A stretch of DNA of 64,000 bases from Paractinoplanes polyasparticus (GCF_019710575.1 NZ_JAHWFK010000044.1:43644-107643); one strand, 5' to 3'. Shown: positions 7,400 to 16,836, counted from the stretch's first letter. Notes: generated by a model not told the origin, from the sequence alone. Numbers and translations: made by a program.

Positions 7400-8497
7400 T
7401 CAGTTCTGACCCTGGTCCGGCTCCTCCGTGGGACCGGTCGGTGTCGTGGGCGTGTTCGTGGCCTCGGCCGCGATCACCAGGGTGACCGTCGTGTCCGGTG
7501 GCACCTCCTGCCCCTCCACCGGGTCACTGTCGATCACCGTGCCCGCCGGCACGTCCGGCGCCTGCCGGTAGATCAGCCGGTAGTTCAGGCCGGTCGAGCG
7601 CAGCGCCGCCTGAGCCTCGCTCAACGCCAGCCCGCGCAGCGCCGGAATGATGACCTCGGCGCTGGTCGGATCGGTGGTGGACGGCTCCGGCGAGGGTGTG
7701 GTTGTGGTCGGCGTCGGACTGGGCGACGAAGGCTCGGTTGTGGCGGTCTCGGTGGGCGTGACCGTGTCGGTGGGCGTGGCCGCCGCACTGCTCGTGACGG
7801 GCGGTGCGGGCGTCTGCTCGTCGCTCGAGGTGTTCACGAGCAGATAGACCGCCCAGCCCAGCACGGCCAGCAGCACCAGGGCGATGATGCCGACGACGAT
7901 CGGCATCCACCAGCGGTCGCGCTGCGGTGGCGGCGCGGCTGCGGCCCAGTCGACCTCGGGGTATCCGCGGCCCGGCTGCGGGGCGCGCACCTCGGCCCGG
8001 CCCGACCACGCGGGGTTGGCCCGGCTCGGGGCCCAGTCGTCGTTCACCGGCGGCAGGATCGCGGTCGAACCGGGGCGGTTGGTGACCACGGTCGGCTCGT
8101 CCTGGACCGTCGGCACCTGGCGCGCGTCGTCCAGCGTGTCGTCGTCGCGGCTGCCCTTGCCGGGCAGTGTGTCCTCGTCATCGGGCGGAGGCACGGCGGC
8201 CCGGCCGACGGTCATCGCCTCGGCCGGGGTGCCACCCACCTGGGTGGAGTCCAGGTCAGCCGGGGTGCCACCCACCTGGGTGGAGTCCAGGTCAGCCGGG
8301 GTGCCACCCATCTGGGTGGCGTCGCGGTCAGCCGGGGCGCCATCCGGCTGGGGATCGGGATCAGCCGGCCCGCCGGGCGCTGAGGTGGCGTCGGAATCGG
8401 CTGGTTCGCCGCCCGCCGGGGCGGCTTTCGGCTCGGGAGGCGGGTCGTCGGCGTCGCCGGGCGAGAAACGTCGCGTCTCGTCGCTCTCGTCGGGCAT
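7400..8497 (-). CDS. PASTA-domain membrane protein
   Basis: 365 residues from ATG 8497, which has AAGGAGAGG just upstream; an in-frame start at 8605 has no such site. The first two-thirds are acidic, Pro/Ala-rich and presumably cytoplasmic, with a 12-residue repeat GGTPADLDSTQV. One membrane helix (IVVGIIALVLLAVLGWAVYL) follows, then a Thr/Pro/Ser-rich linker and a single C-terminal PASTA domain (ALRGLALSEAQAALRSTGL...VTLVIA). PASTA domains bind muropeptides or beta-lactams in PknB and PBPs. No kinase or transpeptidase domain is present, so this may be a sensor or adaptor. Confidence 0.85.
   Translation of the reverse strand: MPDESDETRRFSPGDADDPPPEPKAAPAGGEPADSDATSAPGGPADPDPQPDGAPADRDATQMGGTPADLDSTQVGGTPADLDSTQVGGTPAEAMTVGRAAVPPPDDEDTLPGKGSRDDDTLDDARQVPTVQDEPTVVTNRPGSTAILPPVNDDWAPSRANPAWSGRAEVRAPQPGRGYPEVDWAAAAPPPQRDRWWMPIVVGIIALVLLAVLGWAVYLLVNTSSDEQTPAPPVTSSAAATPTDTVTPTETATTEPSSPSPTPTTTTPSPEPSTTDPTSAEVIIPALRGLALSEAQAALRSTGLNYRLIYRQAPDVPAGTVIDSDPVEGQEVPPDTTVTLVIAAEATNTPTTPTGPTEEPDQGQN
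8223..8340. repeat. 36-bp in-frame tandem repeat in the PASTA gene
   Basis: Copies begin at 8223, 8259 and 8295, with a diverged partial at 8331. Each copy encodes the 12-residue unit GGTPADLDSTQV in the cytoplasmic region. The first two copies are nearly identical, which indicates recent duplication. Confidence 0.85.
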
Positions 8498-8663
8498 CGC
8501 CTCTCCTTGGGCTCGTTCACCAGCAGGGGTCAACGTATCGAATCTTGCGAGACATGTCTGGCCTCCGCAGGACAAACACACCAGGTGGCTACGGTTGAAA
8601 CGCATACAGGGTCAGCGCCGCACCGATTCGCAGGCATCGGTGGGTACCGCTACAGTGCGGCCC

Positions 8664-9995
8664 ATGGCCGACAAGGGCTGGACGGCACGGATAGCCACGG
8701 CGGCGGGCGCCGCCGCGGGGACGGGCGCCGCGCAACTGGGCCTGGGCTACGGCCTGGGCGTGGTGGTGTGGCCGGTGACCCCGACCCCCGACGACAGCGC
8801 CTGGCTGGGCAGTCTCGGCTGGGCCACCTGGATCACGGCGAGCGCCACGGTGTTCGGGGCAGTGCTCGGCAGCCGCTACCGGGGCGGTCCGGGCCCCCGC
8901 ACGAGCGCGGCCTGGCGCTTCGCCCTTGCCGCCTGCGCCGCGGTCGGTGCCCTCGTGACTGTCGCCCTGATCGCGCTTCCAGCCCGTTCCGCCGTACGGC
9001 TGGACACCTTCTCGCCGCAGGTCATCGCCGGTGGCTACGCCGCGGTCGGCCTGGCGCTGGGCCTGGTGGTGGCGTTCTGGGCGGTGTCGTCGAGACCCGT
9101 CGCCGCCAACCTGATGGCCACCGGCGTCTGGCTGTGGGCGCTGGCCGTCGCCGGCATCGTGGTCGAGCTGAGCACCAATCGGCAATCGGCCACCTATCTG
9201 ACCAGCTGGCAGTTCGCCGAGGTGGCCAGCAGCGGCCGCTACGGCACCATCTACTGGCCGAGTGCCCTGCTCACGCTGGGCGCCGCCTTCCTGGTCGGCG
9301 CGCTGGCCGCCACCCCCGCCGCCCGGCGCGGCGACCTGGGCGTCGGCGCCACCACCTCCGGCGCCGCCGGCCCCCTACTGGTGGCCATCGCCTTCCTGGC
9401 CCTGGCGCCCCGCCTGACCGGAGCCCTGGGCGCGATCGAGTCGGCATACCTGATCGCTCCGTACGCGGCCCTGGCAGGTCTGGCCGGCTCGGCCTTGGCC
9501 GTAGCCACCGCCCGCGCGCTCGCCGATCGCCGATCCCGCCGCGCACAAGCCACCGCCGACCACCCGACGCAAGCAGCACCCGGCCCTCGCGCTCCCACGG
9601 AGCCCAGCGCCCGCCCGGCCGAAGCACCGACCCCCCGCCTCGCCCCCGTCGGCGTGGCCACGGTCGAAGAGACGCCACCCGCCAAGCCGAAGACCGGACT
9701 CTTCGGCCGGGTCAAGCCCCCCGCACCCGGGCCGGAACGCTCCGCCCAGGACATACCGGCCCAGCCCGCCCCCATCGCCAAGTCCGCGACCGAGAAGAAC
9801 GACCCGCAGACGAACGGCAGGCCCGCGAGCGCCGTCGTCGACGCCGAGATAGCGTCGGCCGCCCGCCCTCGCCCGAAGCCACGAAAAGCCGCGACGGCTC
9901 CCGAAGCGCGCAAAACGCCGAAGTCCACCGTGACTCCGCCACCGACGGCACCCACCGTCGCGCAGATCAACCCCAAGCCGACGGCCAAGGACTGA
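8664..9995 (+). CDS. Hypothetical membrane protein with basic Pro/Ala tail
   Basis: 443 residues from ATG 8664 (MADKGWTARIATAAG). About eight hydrophobic segments occupy residues 10-290, followed by a long Pro/Ala/Lys-rich hydrophilic tail (about 300-443) that is probably cytoplasmic and disordered. I do not recognise a family; similar proteins with a multi-pass core and charged tail occur in Actinoplanes and Micromonospora genomes. It is divergent from the PASTA gene and converges on the glutamate-cysteine ligase gene. Confidence 0.78.
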   Translation: MADKGWTARIATAAGAAAGTGAAQLGLGYGLGVVVWPVTPTPDDSAWLGSLGWATWITASATVFGAVLGSRYRGGPGPRTSAAWRFALAACAAVGALVTVALIALPARSAVRLDTFSPQVIAGGYAAVGLALGLVVAFWAVSSRPVAANLMATGVWLWALAVAGIVVELSTNRQSATYLTSWQFAEVASSGRYGTIYWPSALLTLGAAFLVGALAATPAARRGDLGVGATTSGAAGPLLVAIAFLALAPRLTGALGAIESAYLIAPYAALAGLAGSALAVATARALADRRSRRAQATADHPTQAAPGPRAPTEPSARPAEAPTPRLAPVGVATVEETPPAKPKTGLFGRVKPPAPGPERSAQDIPAQPAPIAKSATEKNDPQTNGRPASAVVDAEIASAARPRPKPRKAATAPEARKTPKSTVTPPPTAPTVAQINPKPTAKD

Positions 9996-10000
9996 GCGTT

Positions 10001-11503
10001 TCAGTCGGTGGGCCAGGTGTGCACGGGCTCGTTGGTGCGGTGCAACTCCGAGTAGCGCAGCAACATCTCGTGCAGGGCTGCGCTCCGGGAAAGACCGCGG
10101 CGCTCGGCGGAGCGTACGGCCCCGGTCTGCCACGACGCTCCGTTGCAACGCAGACGGCAGCGCTCGTCGATGATCCCCAGGAGCCGGTCGCGGGTCATCG
10201 GCTCCACGCCGTAGCGGTCCAGACCCTCGTACGCCAGGGGAAGCAGCACCGATCGCACCAGCTCAGCCACCGGGATCTCACCCCGGCCGGGCCAATAGGC
10301 CGTCGCCTCGATCCCGCCGATCGCACCGGCGTGGAAGTTGTCCAGCGCCGCGGCGAACGGCAGCCGGGACCAGATCGGGCGCTCGTCCTCGGCCAGCCGG
10401 CGCACCAGCCCGAAATAGAACGCGGCATTCGCCAGCAGGTCGGCCACGGTCGGGCCGGACGGCAGCACCCGGTTTTCCACCCGCAGGTGCGGCCGCCCGT
10501 CCATCACGTCGTAGACGGGCCGGTTCCAGCGATAGACCGTGCCGTTGTGCAGTCGCAGCTCGCCGAGCCGGGGCACCCCACCGGCCCGGAGCACCTCGAT
10601 CGGATCCTCGTCCTCGAGGATCGGGAGCAGGGGCGCGAAGAAGCGGACATTCTCGTCGAAGAGGTCGGTCACCGACGTGATCCAGCGTTCCCCGAACCAC
10701 ACTCGCGGTCGTACACCCTGAGCCCTGAGCTCTTCCGGCCGGGTGTCGGTGGCCTGCTGGAACAGGGCGATCCGGGTCTCGGCCCAGAGCCGCCGGCCGT
10801 GCAGATAGGGCGAGTTGGCGCCGATCGCGACCTGGATGCCGGCGATGGCCTGGGACGCGTTCCAGTAGCTGTGGAAGCGATCGGGTGGCACCTGCAGGTG
10901 AAACTGGACACTCGTGCAGGCCGCCTCGGGGACGATCGAGGCGCTGGCGCTGCGGAGCCGCTCGACGCCCCGGATGTCGAGGTCGAACTGTTCGCCGCGG
11001 GCGCCGGCCATCTCGTCGTTGAGCAGGCGGTACCGCTCGTTGGCGCTGAGGTTCTCGAGCACCAGGTCGTCGGGCGACAGCGTCGGAAGCATGCCGATCA
11101 TCACAATGCCGCAGTCCGTCCTGGCGGTGGCCCGGCGCAGGCTGTCGAGCAGATCGTGCTCGTAGTCGCCGAGGCCACGACCGGCGATCGACCGCGGCGG
11201 CGCGTTGAGTTCGAGGTTGAACCGGCCGAGTTCGGTCTGGAAGCACGGGTCGTCCAGTTCGGCCAGCACCTCGGCGTTGCGCATGGCGGGCCGGGCGTGC
11301 TCGTCGATCAGGTTGAGCTCGATCTCGAGCCCGGTCATGCCGTCGGAGTCGTCGAACAGGCCCCGGTGGAGCATCTGGGCGAAGGCGTCGAGGCATCGGC
11401 GTACCTTCTGGCGGTAGGTGACGCGAGCCTCGGGGGCGAAGCCGAGAGTCGCGAGATCCTTGCCCACTTGCCCTCCCGGGGCGGCCAGGGTCGGAACGGA
11501 CAT
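10001..11503 (-). CDS. Glutamate-cysteine ligase family protein (GCS2 type)
   Basis: ATP-dependent carboxylate-amine ligase fold of the GCS2 family, 500 residues. The N-terminal GLEIELNLID motif (57-66) is the typical Mg/ATP-binding start of the domain. NLELNAPP, TSVQFHLQV, GANSPYLHG and LRVENRVLPSGPT are further family motifs. Micromonosporaceae use mycothiol rather than glutathione, so the product may be gamma-glutamylcysteine for ergothioneine or another gamma-glutamyl compound. No egtBCD genes are nearby. The substrate is therefore inferred, not shown. Confidence 0.87.
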   Translation of the reverse strand: MSVPTLAAPGGQVGKDLATLGFAPEARVTYRQKVRRCLDAFAQMLHRGLFDDSDGMTGLEIELNLIDEHARPAMRNAEVLAELDDPCFQTELGRFNLELNAPPRSIAGRGLGDYEHDLLDSLRRATARTDCGIVMIGMLPTLSPDDLVLENLSANERYRLLNDEMAGARGEQFDLDIRGVERLRSASASIVPEAACTSVQFHLQVPPDRFHSYWNASQAIAGIQVAIGANSPYLHGRRLWAETRIALFQQATDTRPEELRAQGVRPRVWFGERWITSVTDLFDENVRFFAPLLPILEDEDPIEVLRAGGVPRLGELRLHNGTVYRWNRPVYDVMDGRPHLRVENRVLPSGPTVADLLANAAFYFGLVRRLAEDERPIWSRLPFAAALDNFHAGAIGGIEATAYWPGRGEIPVAELVRSVLLPLAYEGLDRYGVEPMTRDRLLGIIDERCRLRCNGASWQTGAVRSAERRGLSRSAALHEMLLRYSELHRTNEPVHTWPTD

Positions 11504-11578
11504 CGATCATCACTCTGTGACCGATTGCTTGCTTTGCGTCTACCTTGCCATTCCGGATTGGGGCGCGCCACACAACGA

Positions 11579-11612
11579 CGAACCGCCGCCCGGAGGCCCG
11601 GACGGCGGTTCG
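11579..11612 (-). terminator. Hairpin downstream of the YceI gene
   Basis: CGAACCGCCG (11579-11588) pairs perfectly with CGGCGGTTCG (11603-11612). It starts 16 nt past the yceI-like stop. There is no U-run, as is common in high-GC actinobacteria. Confidence 0.7.
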
Positions 11613-11627
11613 ACAGTGGACGGTGGA

Positions 11628-12206
11628 TCAGGCGCGGCGGATGGCCTCGCCCTCGATCTCAATCTTGATCTTCTTGCTCACCATGACGCCGCCGCTCTCG
11701 AGGGCCATGTTCCAGGTCAGGCCCCACGCCTCGCGGTCGATCTCGGCGGTCGCGCTGAAACCGAAGACGGCCTGGCCGTACGGGCTGGTGCCGGCGCCCT
11801 CGAACTCGACGAGCAGCTCGACCGGCTTGGTCACGTCCTTGATGGTGAGCTCGCCGTTGAGCACGAACTCGCCGCCCGCGTGGCTCTTGATGCCGGTGCT
11901 GCGGTAGGTCATGACCGGGTACTTCTCGGACTCGAAGAAGTCACCGCTGCGCAGGTGGTTGTCCCGGTCGACCTGGCCGGTCTCGATGCTGGCGGTGTTG
12001 ATCGTCGCCTCGACCGAGGACGTCAGCGGGTCCTCGCCGATCGTGATGACAGCAGACGCGTCCGCGAACTGACCGCGAACCTTGCTGACCATGAGGTGTC
12101 GCGCCACAAAGCCGACCCGCTTGTGCGCGGCGTCCAGGTCGTACGTGCCGGCGGCCGGGATCTGCAGACCCTCGTACGCACGGGTGGTGGCGACGGACTC
12201 GGTCAT
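11628..12206 (-). CDS. YceI-family lipocalin-like protein
   Basis: 192 residues from ATG 12206, with AAGGA upstream. The family binds isoprenoid lipids in a lipocalin-like barrel. Typical features are the N-terminal AGTYDLDAAHKRVGFVARHLM and the central TASIETGQVDRDNHLRS..FF segments. No signal peptide is visible, so this is the cytoplasmic form common in actinobacteria. It is divergent from a MarR regulator, with an AT-rich imperfect palindrome between them, suggesting control by that regulator. Confidence 0.92.
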   Translation of the reverse strand: MTESVATTRAYEGLQIPAAGTYDLDAAHKRVGFVARHLMVSKVRGQFADASAVITIGEDPLTSSVEATINTASIETGQVDRDNHLRSGDFFESEKYPVMTYRSTGIKSHAGGEFVLNGELTIKDVTKPVELLVEFEGAGTSPYGQAVFGFSATAEIDREAWGLTWNMALESGGVMVSKKIKIEIEGEAIRRA

Positions 12207-12254
12207 GACTGGTTCCTTCTCTCGAAGAGCGGTGGTCGGTGTTTGTGTGACGGA

Positions 12255-12279
12255 GCAATAATATGCCAAGCAATATTCC
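12255..12279. promoter_or_regulatory. Candidate MarR operator
   Basis: An AT-rich imperfect inverted repeat (left arm AATAATATGC, right arm GCAATATTCC) lies between the yceI-like gene and the marR gene. It stands out in a very GC-rich context and is well placed to control both genes. Confidence 0.5.
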
Positions 12280-12309
12280 GCGTGTCAAGGTCCGGTGTAG
12301 GATGGGTAC

Positions 12310-12795
12310 GTGAGTACGGATCTGGATGACCCCCGCTTCACCGCGTTCGGCCTGTTCGCCGAGGCGTTCACGGGGCTGACCAATCGCTTCGCCGCCCAGT
12401 TCGAGGAGCACCGCCTCTCGCCCGTCGAGTTCGAGGTGTTGATGCGTCTGGCCCGCTCGCCGGGCCGGCGCCTACGGATGACGGACCTCGCCGGTCAGAC
12501 CTCCTTGTCCACCAGCGGAGTGACCCGCGTCGTCGACCGCATGGACCGTGACGGGCTGGTACGCCGCGAGGCCTGCCCGAGCGACCGGCGCAGCTCGTTC
12601 GCCGTGATCACCGAGGCCGGCGTGAGCCGCCTCGACGAGGTCCTTCCCGGCCACCTCGAACTGCTCCAGCAGTGGTTCATCGGCCAGCTCACCCCGGGCC
12701 AGCTCGACGGCATGCTTGAGTCGTTGCGCACCATCCGTGACGCGGTCAACCCGTGCGCGACGGCCGGCACCACCGAGGAACGCCCGGCCGCCTGA
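12310..12795 (+). CDS. MarR-family transcriptional regulator
   Basis: 161 residues from a GTG start. The winged helix-turn-helix is visible at about 40-105 (LSPVEFEVLMRLARSPGRRLRM, TSLSTSGVTRVVDRMDRDGLV, DRRSSFAVITEAG). MarR dimers usually repress their own and adjacent genes until a ligand binds. The divergent yceI-like gene and the AT-rich palindrome at 12255-12279 are the obvious targets. The ligand is unknown. Confidence 0.92.
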   Translation: MSTDLDDPRFTAFGLFAEAFTGLTNRFAAQFEEHRLSPVEFEVLMRLARSPGRRLRMTDLAGQTSLSTSGVTRVVDRMDRDGLVRREACPSDRRSSFAVITEAGVSRLDEVLPGHLELLQQWFIGQLTPGQLDGMLESLRTIRDAVNPCATAGTTEERPAA

Positions 12796-13141
12796 GCACG
12801 GTTCCTTGATCAATGAGGACACTCGACGAGGTCGTCACAAAACGGTCCGTGACGGTCGCGCCGGAAGTTCTGAGGGAAACCGGCAGAACTACCGGCAGAA
12901 CCGGGCGACTCGGCGGTCTAAACGGACAAATCTGCCGTGTTCCTGTGACCCGCGCGGCTACTGTGATCCACGCAGGGGGATGCGGCGCGACCGAGGCGAC
13001 GGCGGGGCTTGACGGGGGAGCTTCGTTCTCGCCGCGTAACTGGCGGGCGTTGCGACGGTCGGCGCGTGGGGGGCACGCCATGCCGACCGTCCACGCCCGG
13101 CCAGCCCTGTAAAACCCCGAGTTTGTCGGTCTTCGAGCCCG
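12796..13141. other. Intergenic region, no gene seen
   Basis: 346 bp between two convergent genes. It contains a direct repeat ACCGGCAGAAC (twice within 30 bp, near 12890) but no reading frame with coding character and a ribosome site. No clear terminator with a U-run was found. Confidence 0.5.
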
Positions 13142-15580
13142 TCAGTCTTCGAGCAGGGCCCTAGTAGTCTGCGGCCCGAGCCGCTCGCGTTCCCGGGCCA
13201 GCAGCACGATCCCGCCGGATCGGCACATCTTGCCCAGCCGGCTGACGGCCGCGGCCCGCTGATCCGGATCGGGCGTGCTGATGATCAGCCCGACCAGGGC
13301 CGCCACCACGTCGCGAGGATCATGGGTCCCGTCGTACGCCTCGGCCGCGCGCGCGAAGTTCTCGGCCGCCCGCTTCGGCTCGCCCCGGCGCAGCGCGATC
13401 GCCGCCGCCACCACCGCCGCCGGACCGTCCTGGGCGCCGTCCTCGTCACCCGGGCCGAGCTGCTCGAGCACGGAGGTCGCCTCGCCCACCCGGCCCGAGT
13501 CGGCCAGAGCCAGACCGATGGTCGCGAGCAGCCGCCGCCGGTGACCGGGGTCGCCCAGTCCGGCCAGCCCGATCATCGCGCTGCGGCCCAGTCGCTCGGC
13601 CTCCTCCAGCTGCCCGTCCAGGCGGGCCACCTCGGCCAGGTTGGCCTGGGCCAGAATGCGCAACCGCTGCTCGCCGCACCGCCCGGCCAGCCGATCGACC
13701 GCGGCCAGCCGGGATCGGGCCGCGGCCAGGTCACCGCGACGGATCTCGTGCCAGACCAGGTTGTTCTCGGCCACGGCCAGGTCGCGGTCGTTGCCGCCGT
13801 GCCGGGCCAGTTCGAGGGCGGCCTCGGCGTGTCCGCGGGCCTCGTCGTAGGCGCCGGTGCTCATCCACAGCGCGGCCAGCTGGGCGTGCGCGGTGAGCTG
13901 ACCGGCAAAGTCGTCCAGCCGTTCGAAGTCGGCCAGAGCCTCGCGCGCCGATTCGAGCTCTTCCGCACCGGCACCGTGCTCACGGGCCAGCTGGGCCAGG
14001 CCGATGCGGGCCCACGCGCGGGTGGCCGGGTCGGCGTCCGCGGTCCGCGGGTCGTCGAGCAACCGTCGCAGCCACTGGCGGCCGGTCACGTCGCGCCCCC
14101 GGAACCGCCACCAGCGTGGCAGCGCCGCGGCGAGGCGCAGGGCCGTGTGCGGATCGTCACCGGCCGCGTGGGCCAGGGCGGTGCCGAAGTCGCCGGCCAC
14201 GTCGTCGAGGCGTCCGGCCGCCTCGGGCAACCGGGTGCCGGTCAGGTCGGGCCAGATCTGCTCGGCCAGGTCGGCCATCACCCGCGCGTGGCGCCGGCGG
14301 GCCTCGGCCAGTTCCCCCTCGGCGGCTGCGCGCTCGGCGGCGTAGTCGCGCACCACGTCGAGCAGGCGGAACCGGAACGTCCGACTGCCGCGCACGCTGA
14401 GCAGGCCCAGTTCGAGCAGCCGGTCGAGCAGGTGGACGACGTCCGTACGAGGCTCGTCGACCAGCTGCTCGGCCAGGCCGATCGACCAGCGGTAGCGGAA
14501 CATCGCCAGCCGCCGCAGCGCGCGTTGTTCCTGCGGGTTGAGCAGCCGGTAGCTGGTCGCCACCGCGTCGCGCAGCGACACCGACCCCGGCCGGTCGAGG
14601 TCGAGCACCCGGTCGCCGTAGCGGTCGAGGATCTCGGGCACGGTCAGCACCCGGCCGCGGGCGGCGGCCAGCTCGATGGCCAGCGGCAACCCGCCCAGTC
14701 GACGGACCAGCGCCGCGACCGCCACGACCTCGTCGGGCTCGGGATCGGCCCGGCGCACCTGGGCCAGTCGTTCCAGGAACAGGGCCACGGCCGGGTACGC
14801 CAGCAGGTCGCTCAGGCTTCCGGCGGCCTCGGGCGGCGGCGCCGTCAGCGGGGCCAACGGCCAGACCCGCTCCGTGCTCAGCCCGACCGGGTGCCGGCCG
14901 GTGGCCAGGAACCGCAGCGTCGGCAACCGCTCGAGCAGGTGGGCCAGCATCTCGGCGGTCGCGTCGGGCGACCGCTCGACGGCGTCGACGAAGACCATGG
15001 CGGCCCGGCCCCCGAAACGCGCGGGCAGGTCGTCGGGCCGCCCGACGCCGAACTCGGCGGCGATGCTGCCGAGCATCTCGCCCGCTGTGCAGCCATCGGT
15101 GACCACGATGCCGGCCACCCCGCCCGGATAGGCCGCGGCCACCCGGTGCGCGGCCGCGAAGGCGAGGCTGGTCTTGCCCACCCCGGCCAGGCCGACCAGG
15201 GTGAGACCGCGGGGGCCGTCCGGCCCGGACAGCTGGGTGGTGATCTCGGCCAGGTCGTCACCGCGGCCGATCAACTCGCCGGGCGGCGGCACCCGCTGGA
15301 AGCCGGTGGGCGGCAGCGGCTCCTCGGTGGCCTGGCCACGCGCCGCGGCCAGGAAGGACTCGCGGTCGCCGTCGTCCAGTCCGAGCGCGTCGGCGAGCAG
15401 GCCGACCGTGGTGCGCTGCGGACGGGACGAGCGGCCCCGTTCCAGGTCACGAACCGTGCGCACGCCGACGCCGGCACGGACGGCCAGCTCTTCCTGGGTC
15501 AGCTTGGCCCGCAGGCGCGCACGGCGCAGTACGGCGTCGAACCCGGATCCGCCCTGGTCCGGTGCGGTATCTGCCCCCAT
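13142..15580 (-). CDS. XRE-NTPase-TPR regulator (STAND-type ATPase)
   Basis: 812-residue multidomain regulator. An XRE helix-turn-helix occupies about 15-75 (LTQEELAVRAGVGVRTVRDL). A STAND/NB-ARC-like NTPase follows, with P-loop GLAGVGKTS (130-138), a Walker B-like AMVFVDAVE, and a GLPLAIELAAARGR segment. The C-terminal half is helical TPR-like repeats rich in Ala, Leu and Glu. Such proteins act as ligand-gated transcriptional switches, related to AfsR without its SARP domain. No ribosome site precedes ATG 15580, so translation may be leaderless. Targets are unknown. Confidence 0.87.
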   Translation of the reverse strand: MGADTAPDQGGSGFDAVLRRARLRAKLTQEELAVRAGVGVRTVRDLERGRSSRPQRTTVGLLADALGLDDGDRESFLAAARGQATEEPLPPTGFQRVPPPGELIGRGDDLAEITTQLSGPDGPRGLTLVGLAGVGKTSLAFAAAHRVAAAYPGGVAGIVVTDGCTAGEMLGSIAAEFGVGRPDDLPARFGGRAAMVFVDAVERSPDATAEMLAHLLERLPTLRFLATGRHPVGLSTERVWPLAPLTAPPPEAAGSLSDLLAYPAVALFLERLAQVRRADPEPDEVVAVAALVRRLGGLPLAIELAAARGRVLTVPEILDRYGDRVLDLDRPGSVSLRDAVATSYRLLNPQEQRALRRLAMFRYRWSIGLAEQLVDEPRTDVVHLLDRLLELGLLSVRGSRTFRFRLLDVVRDYAAERAAAEGELAEARRRHARVMADLAEQIWPDLTGTRLPEAAGRLDDVAGDFGTALAHAAGDDPHTALRLAAALPRWWRFRGRDVTGRQWLRRLLDDPRTADADPATRAWARIGLAQLAREHGAGAEELESAREALADFERLDDFAGQLTAHAQLAALWMSTGAYDEARGHAEAALELARHGGNDRDLAVAENNLVWHEIRRGDLAAARSRLAAVDRLAGRCGEQRLRILAQANLAEVARLDGQLEEAERLGRSAMIGLAGLGDPGHRRRLLATIGLALADSGRVGEATSVLEQLGPGDEDGAQDGPAAVVAAAIALRRGEPKRAAENFARAAEAYDGTHDPRDVVAALVGLIISTPDPDQRAAAVSRLGKMCRSGGIVLLARERERLGPQTTRALLED

Positions 15581-15678
15581 GACACCGAACTTAAGGTGGG
15601 TTAACCCGCCCGGCGAGCAGAGATCCGCCCGTGTCGGATTGCGGACCGATCACTACGCGTCCAAAAGCCGCGAAGGGT

Positions 15679-16836
15679 CTAAAGCCCCAGACCGCGGGCG
15701 ATCAGCATGCGCTGCACCTCGGACGTGCCCTCGCCGACCTCGAGAATCTTGGCATCACGGTAGAAGCGGCCCACGGCGGACTCGTTCATGAAGCCGTACC
15801 CCCCGTGGATTTGCGTCGCCCACCGGCTGTTCTCCATCGCGGCGTTGCTGGCGTTCAGCTTGGCCACCGCCGCGTACCGCTTGAAGTCCTCGCCGGCCAG
15901 CATACGCGCCGCCGCGTCGTAGTAGCCGACCCGCGCGATGTGCGCGCGCATCTCCATGTCGGCGATCATGAATTGCATCGCCTGGTAGTCGCCGATCGGG
16001 CGGCCGAACGCCTCGCGCTGCCGGGCGTACCGGACCGACTCGTCGACGCAGCCCTGGGCGAGCCCCACCGAGAGCGCCGCGATCGCGATGCGACCCTCGT
16101 CGAGGATGCGCAGGAACTGGGCGAAGCCCCGGCCCCGGGCGCCGAGCAGGTTGGCCGCGGGCACCCGGACGTCGTCGAACGAGAGCTCGTGGGTGTCCGA
16201 GGCGCACCAGCCGACCTTGGAGTAGCCCGGCGCGACGGTGAAGCCCGGCGTGCCCGACGGCACGATGATCGTGGACAGTTCCTTGGACCCGTCGGGGTTG
16301 ATCCCGGTGACCGCCATGACGGTGACCAGGCAGGTGATGTCGGTGCCGGAGTTCGTGATGAACGCCTTGGTCCCGTTGATCACCCACTCGTCGGTGGCGT
16401 CGTCGTAGACCGCGCGGGTCGTCGTGCCGCCGGCGTCCGAGCCGGTGCCGGGCTCGGTGAGGCCGAAGCCGGCCAGCGCCTCGCCGGTGGTGAGCCGGGG
16501 CAGCCAGCGCTCCTTCTGCTCGGTCGTGCCGAACCGGTAGATCGGCATGGCGCCCAGCGAGACCGCGGCCTCGAGCGTCACCGCCACCGAGCTGTCCACT
16601 CTGGCCAGTTCCTCGAGCGCGATGCACAACGCGAAGTAGTCGCCGCCCATGCCGCCGACCTCTTCGGGGAACGGCAGGCCGAACAGACCCATCTTTCCCA
16701 TCTGGCGGATGACCTCGTACGGGAAGGTCTTGTGCTCGTAGTGTTCGGCGATCACGGGCGCGACCTGCTCGCGCGCGAAATCGCGGACGGTGACGCGCAG
16801 CGCCTCCTGCTCGTCGTCGAGCCGGAAGTCGACCAT
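15679..16836 (-). CDS. Acyl-CoA dehydrogenase
   Basis: FAD-dependent acyl-CoA alpha,beta-dehydrogenase of 385 residues, the usual family length. Visible motifs are GFGLTEPGTGSDAGG (FAD and substrate binding), IQIHGGYGFMNE and the C-terminal ILEVGEGTSEVQRMLIAR, whose Glu fits the catalytic base. AGGAG lies 7 nt before the ATG. It follows the carboxyltransferase gene by 18 nt, and with the HMG-CoA lyase and biotin carboxylase nearby it suggests isovaleryl-CoA dehydrogenase in leucine breakdown. That substrate assignment is inference from context. Confidence 0.9.
   Translation of the reverse strand: MVDFRLDDEQEALRVTVRDFAREQVAPVIAEHYEHKTFPYEVIRQMGKMGLFGLPFPEEVGGMGGDYFALCIALEELARVDSSVAVTLEAAVSLGAMPIYRFGTTEQKERWLPRLTTGEALAGFGLTEPGTGSDAGGTTTRAVYDDATDEWVINGTKAFITNSGTDITCLVTVMAVTGINPDGSKELSTIIVPSGTPGFTVAPGYSKVGWCASDTHELSFDDVRVPAANLLGARGRGFAQFLRILDEGRIAIAALSVGLAQGCVDESVRYARQREAFGRPIGDYQAMQFMIADMEMRAHIARVGYYDAAARMLAGEDFKRYAAVAKLNASNAAMENSRWATQIHGGYGFMNESAVGRFYRDAKILEVGEGTSEVQRMLIARGLGL

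Noticed and set aside
8507..11668. Very long plus-strand reading frame (1053 codons) over the membrane-protein and ligase genes
   Set aside because: It is the shadow of two real genes in other frames; the translation is Arg/Pro/Gly-rich with no domain and no ribosome site.
12813..13112. 99-codon plus-strand reading frame between the MarR gene and the large regulator
   Set aside because: No ribosome site, composition unlike the coding neighbours, and no recognisable motif.
13322..15604. 760-codon reading frame antisense to the XRE-NTPase-TPR gene
   Set aside because: High-GC antisense artefact; the minus-strand gene has clear HTH and P-loop motifs.
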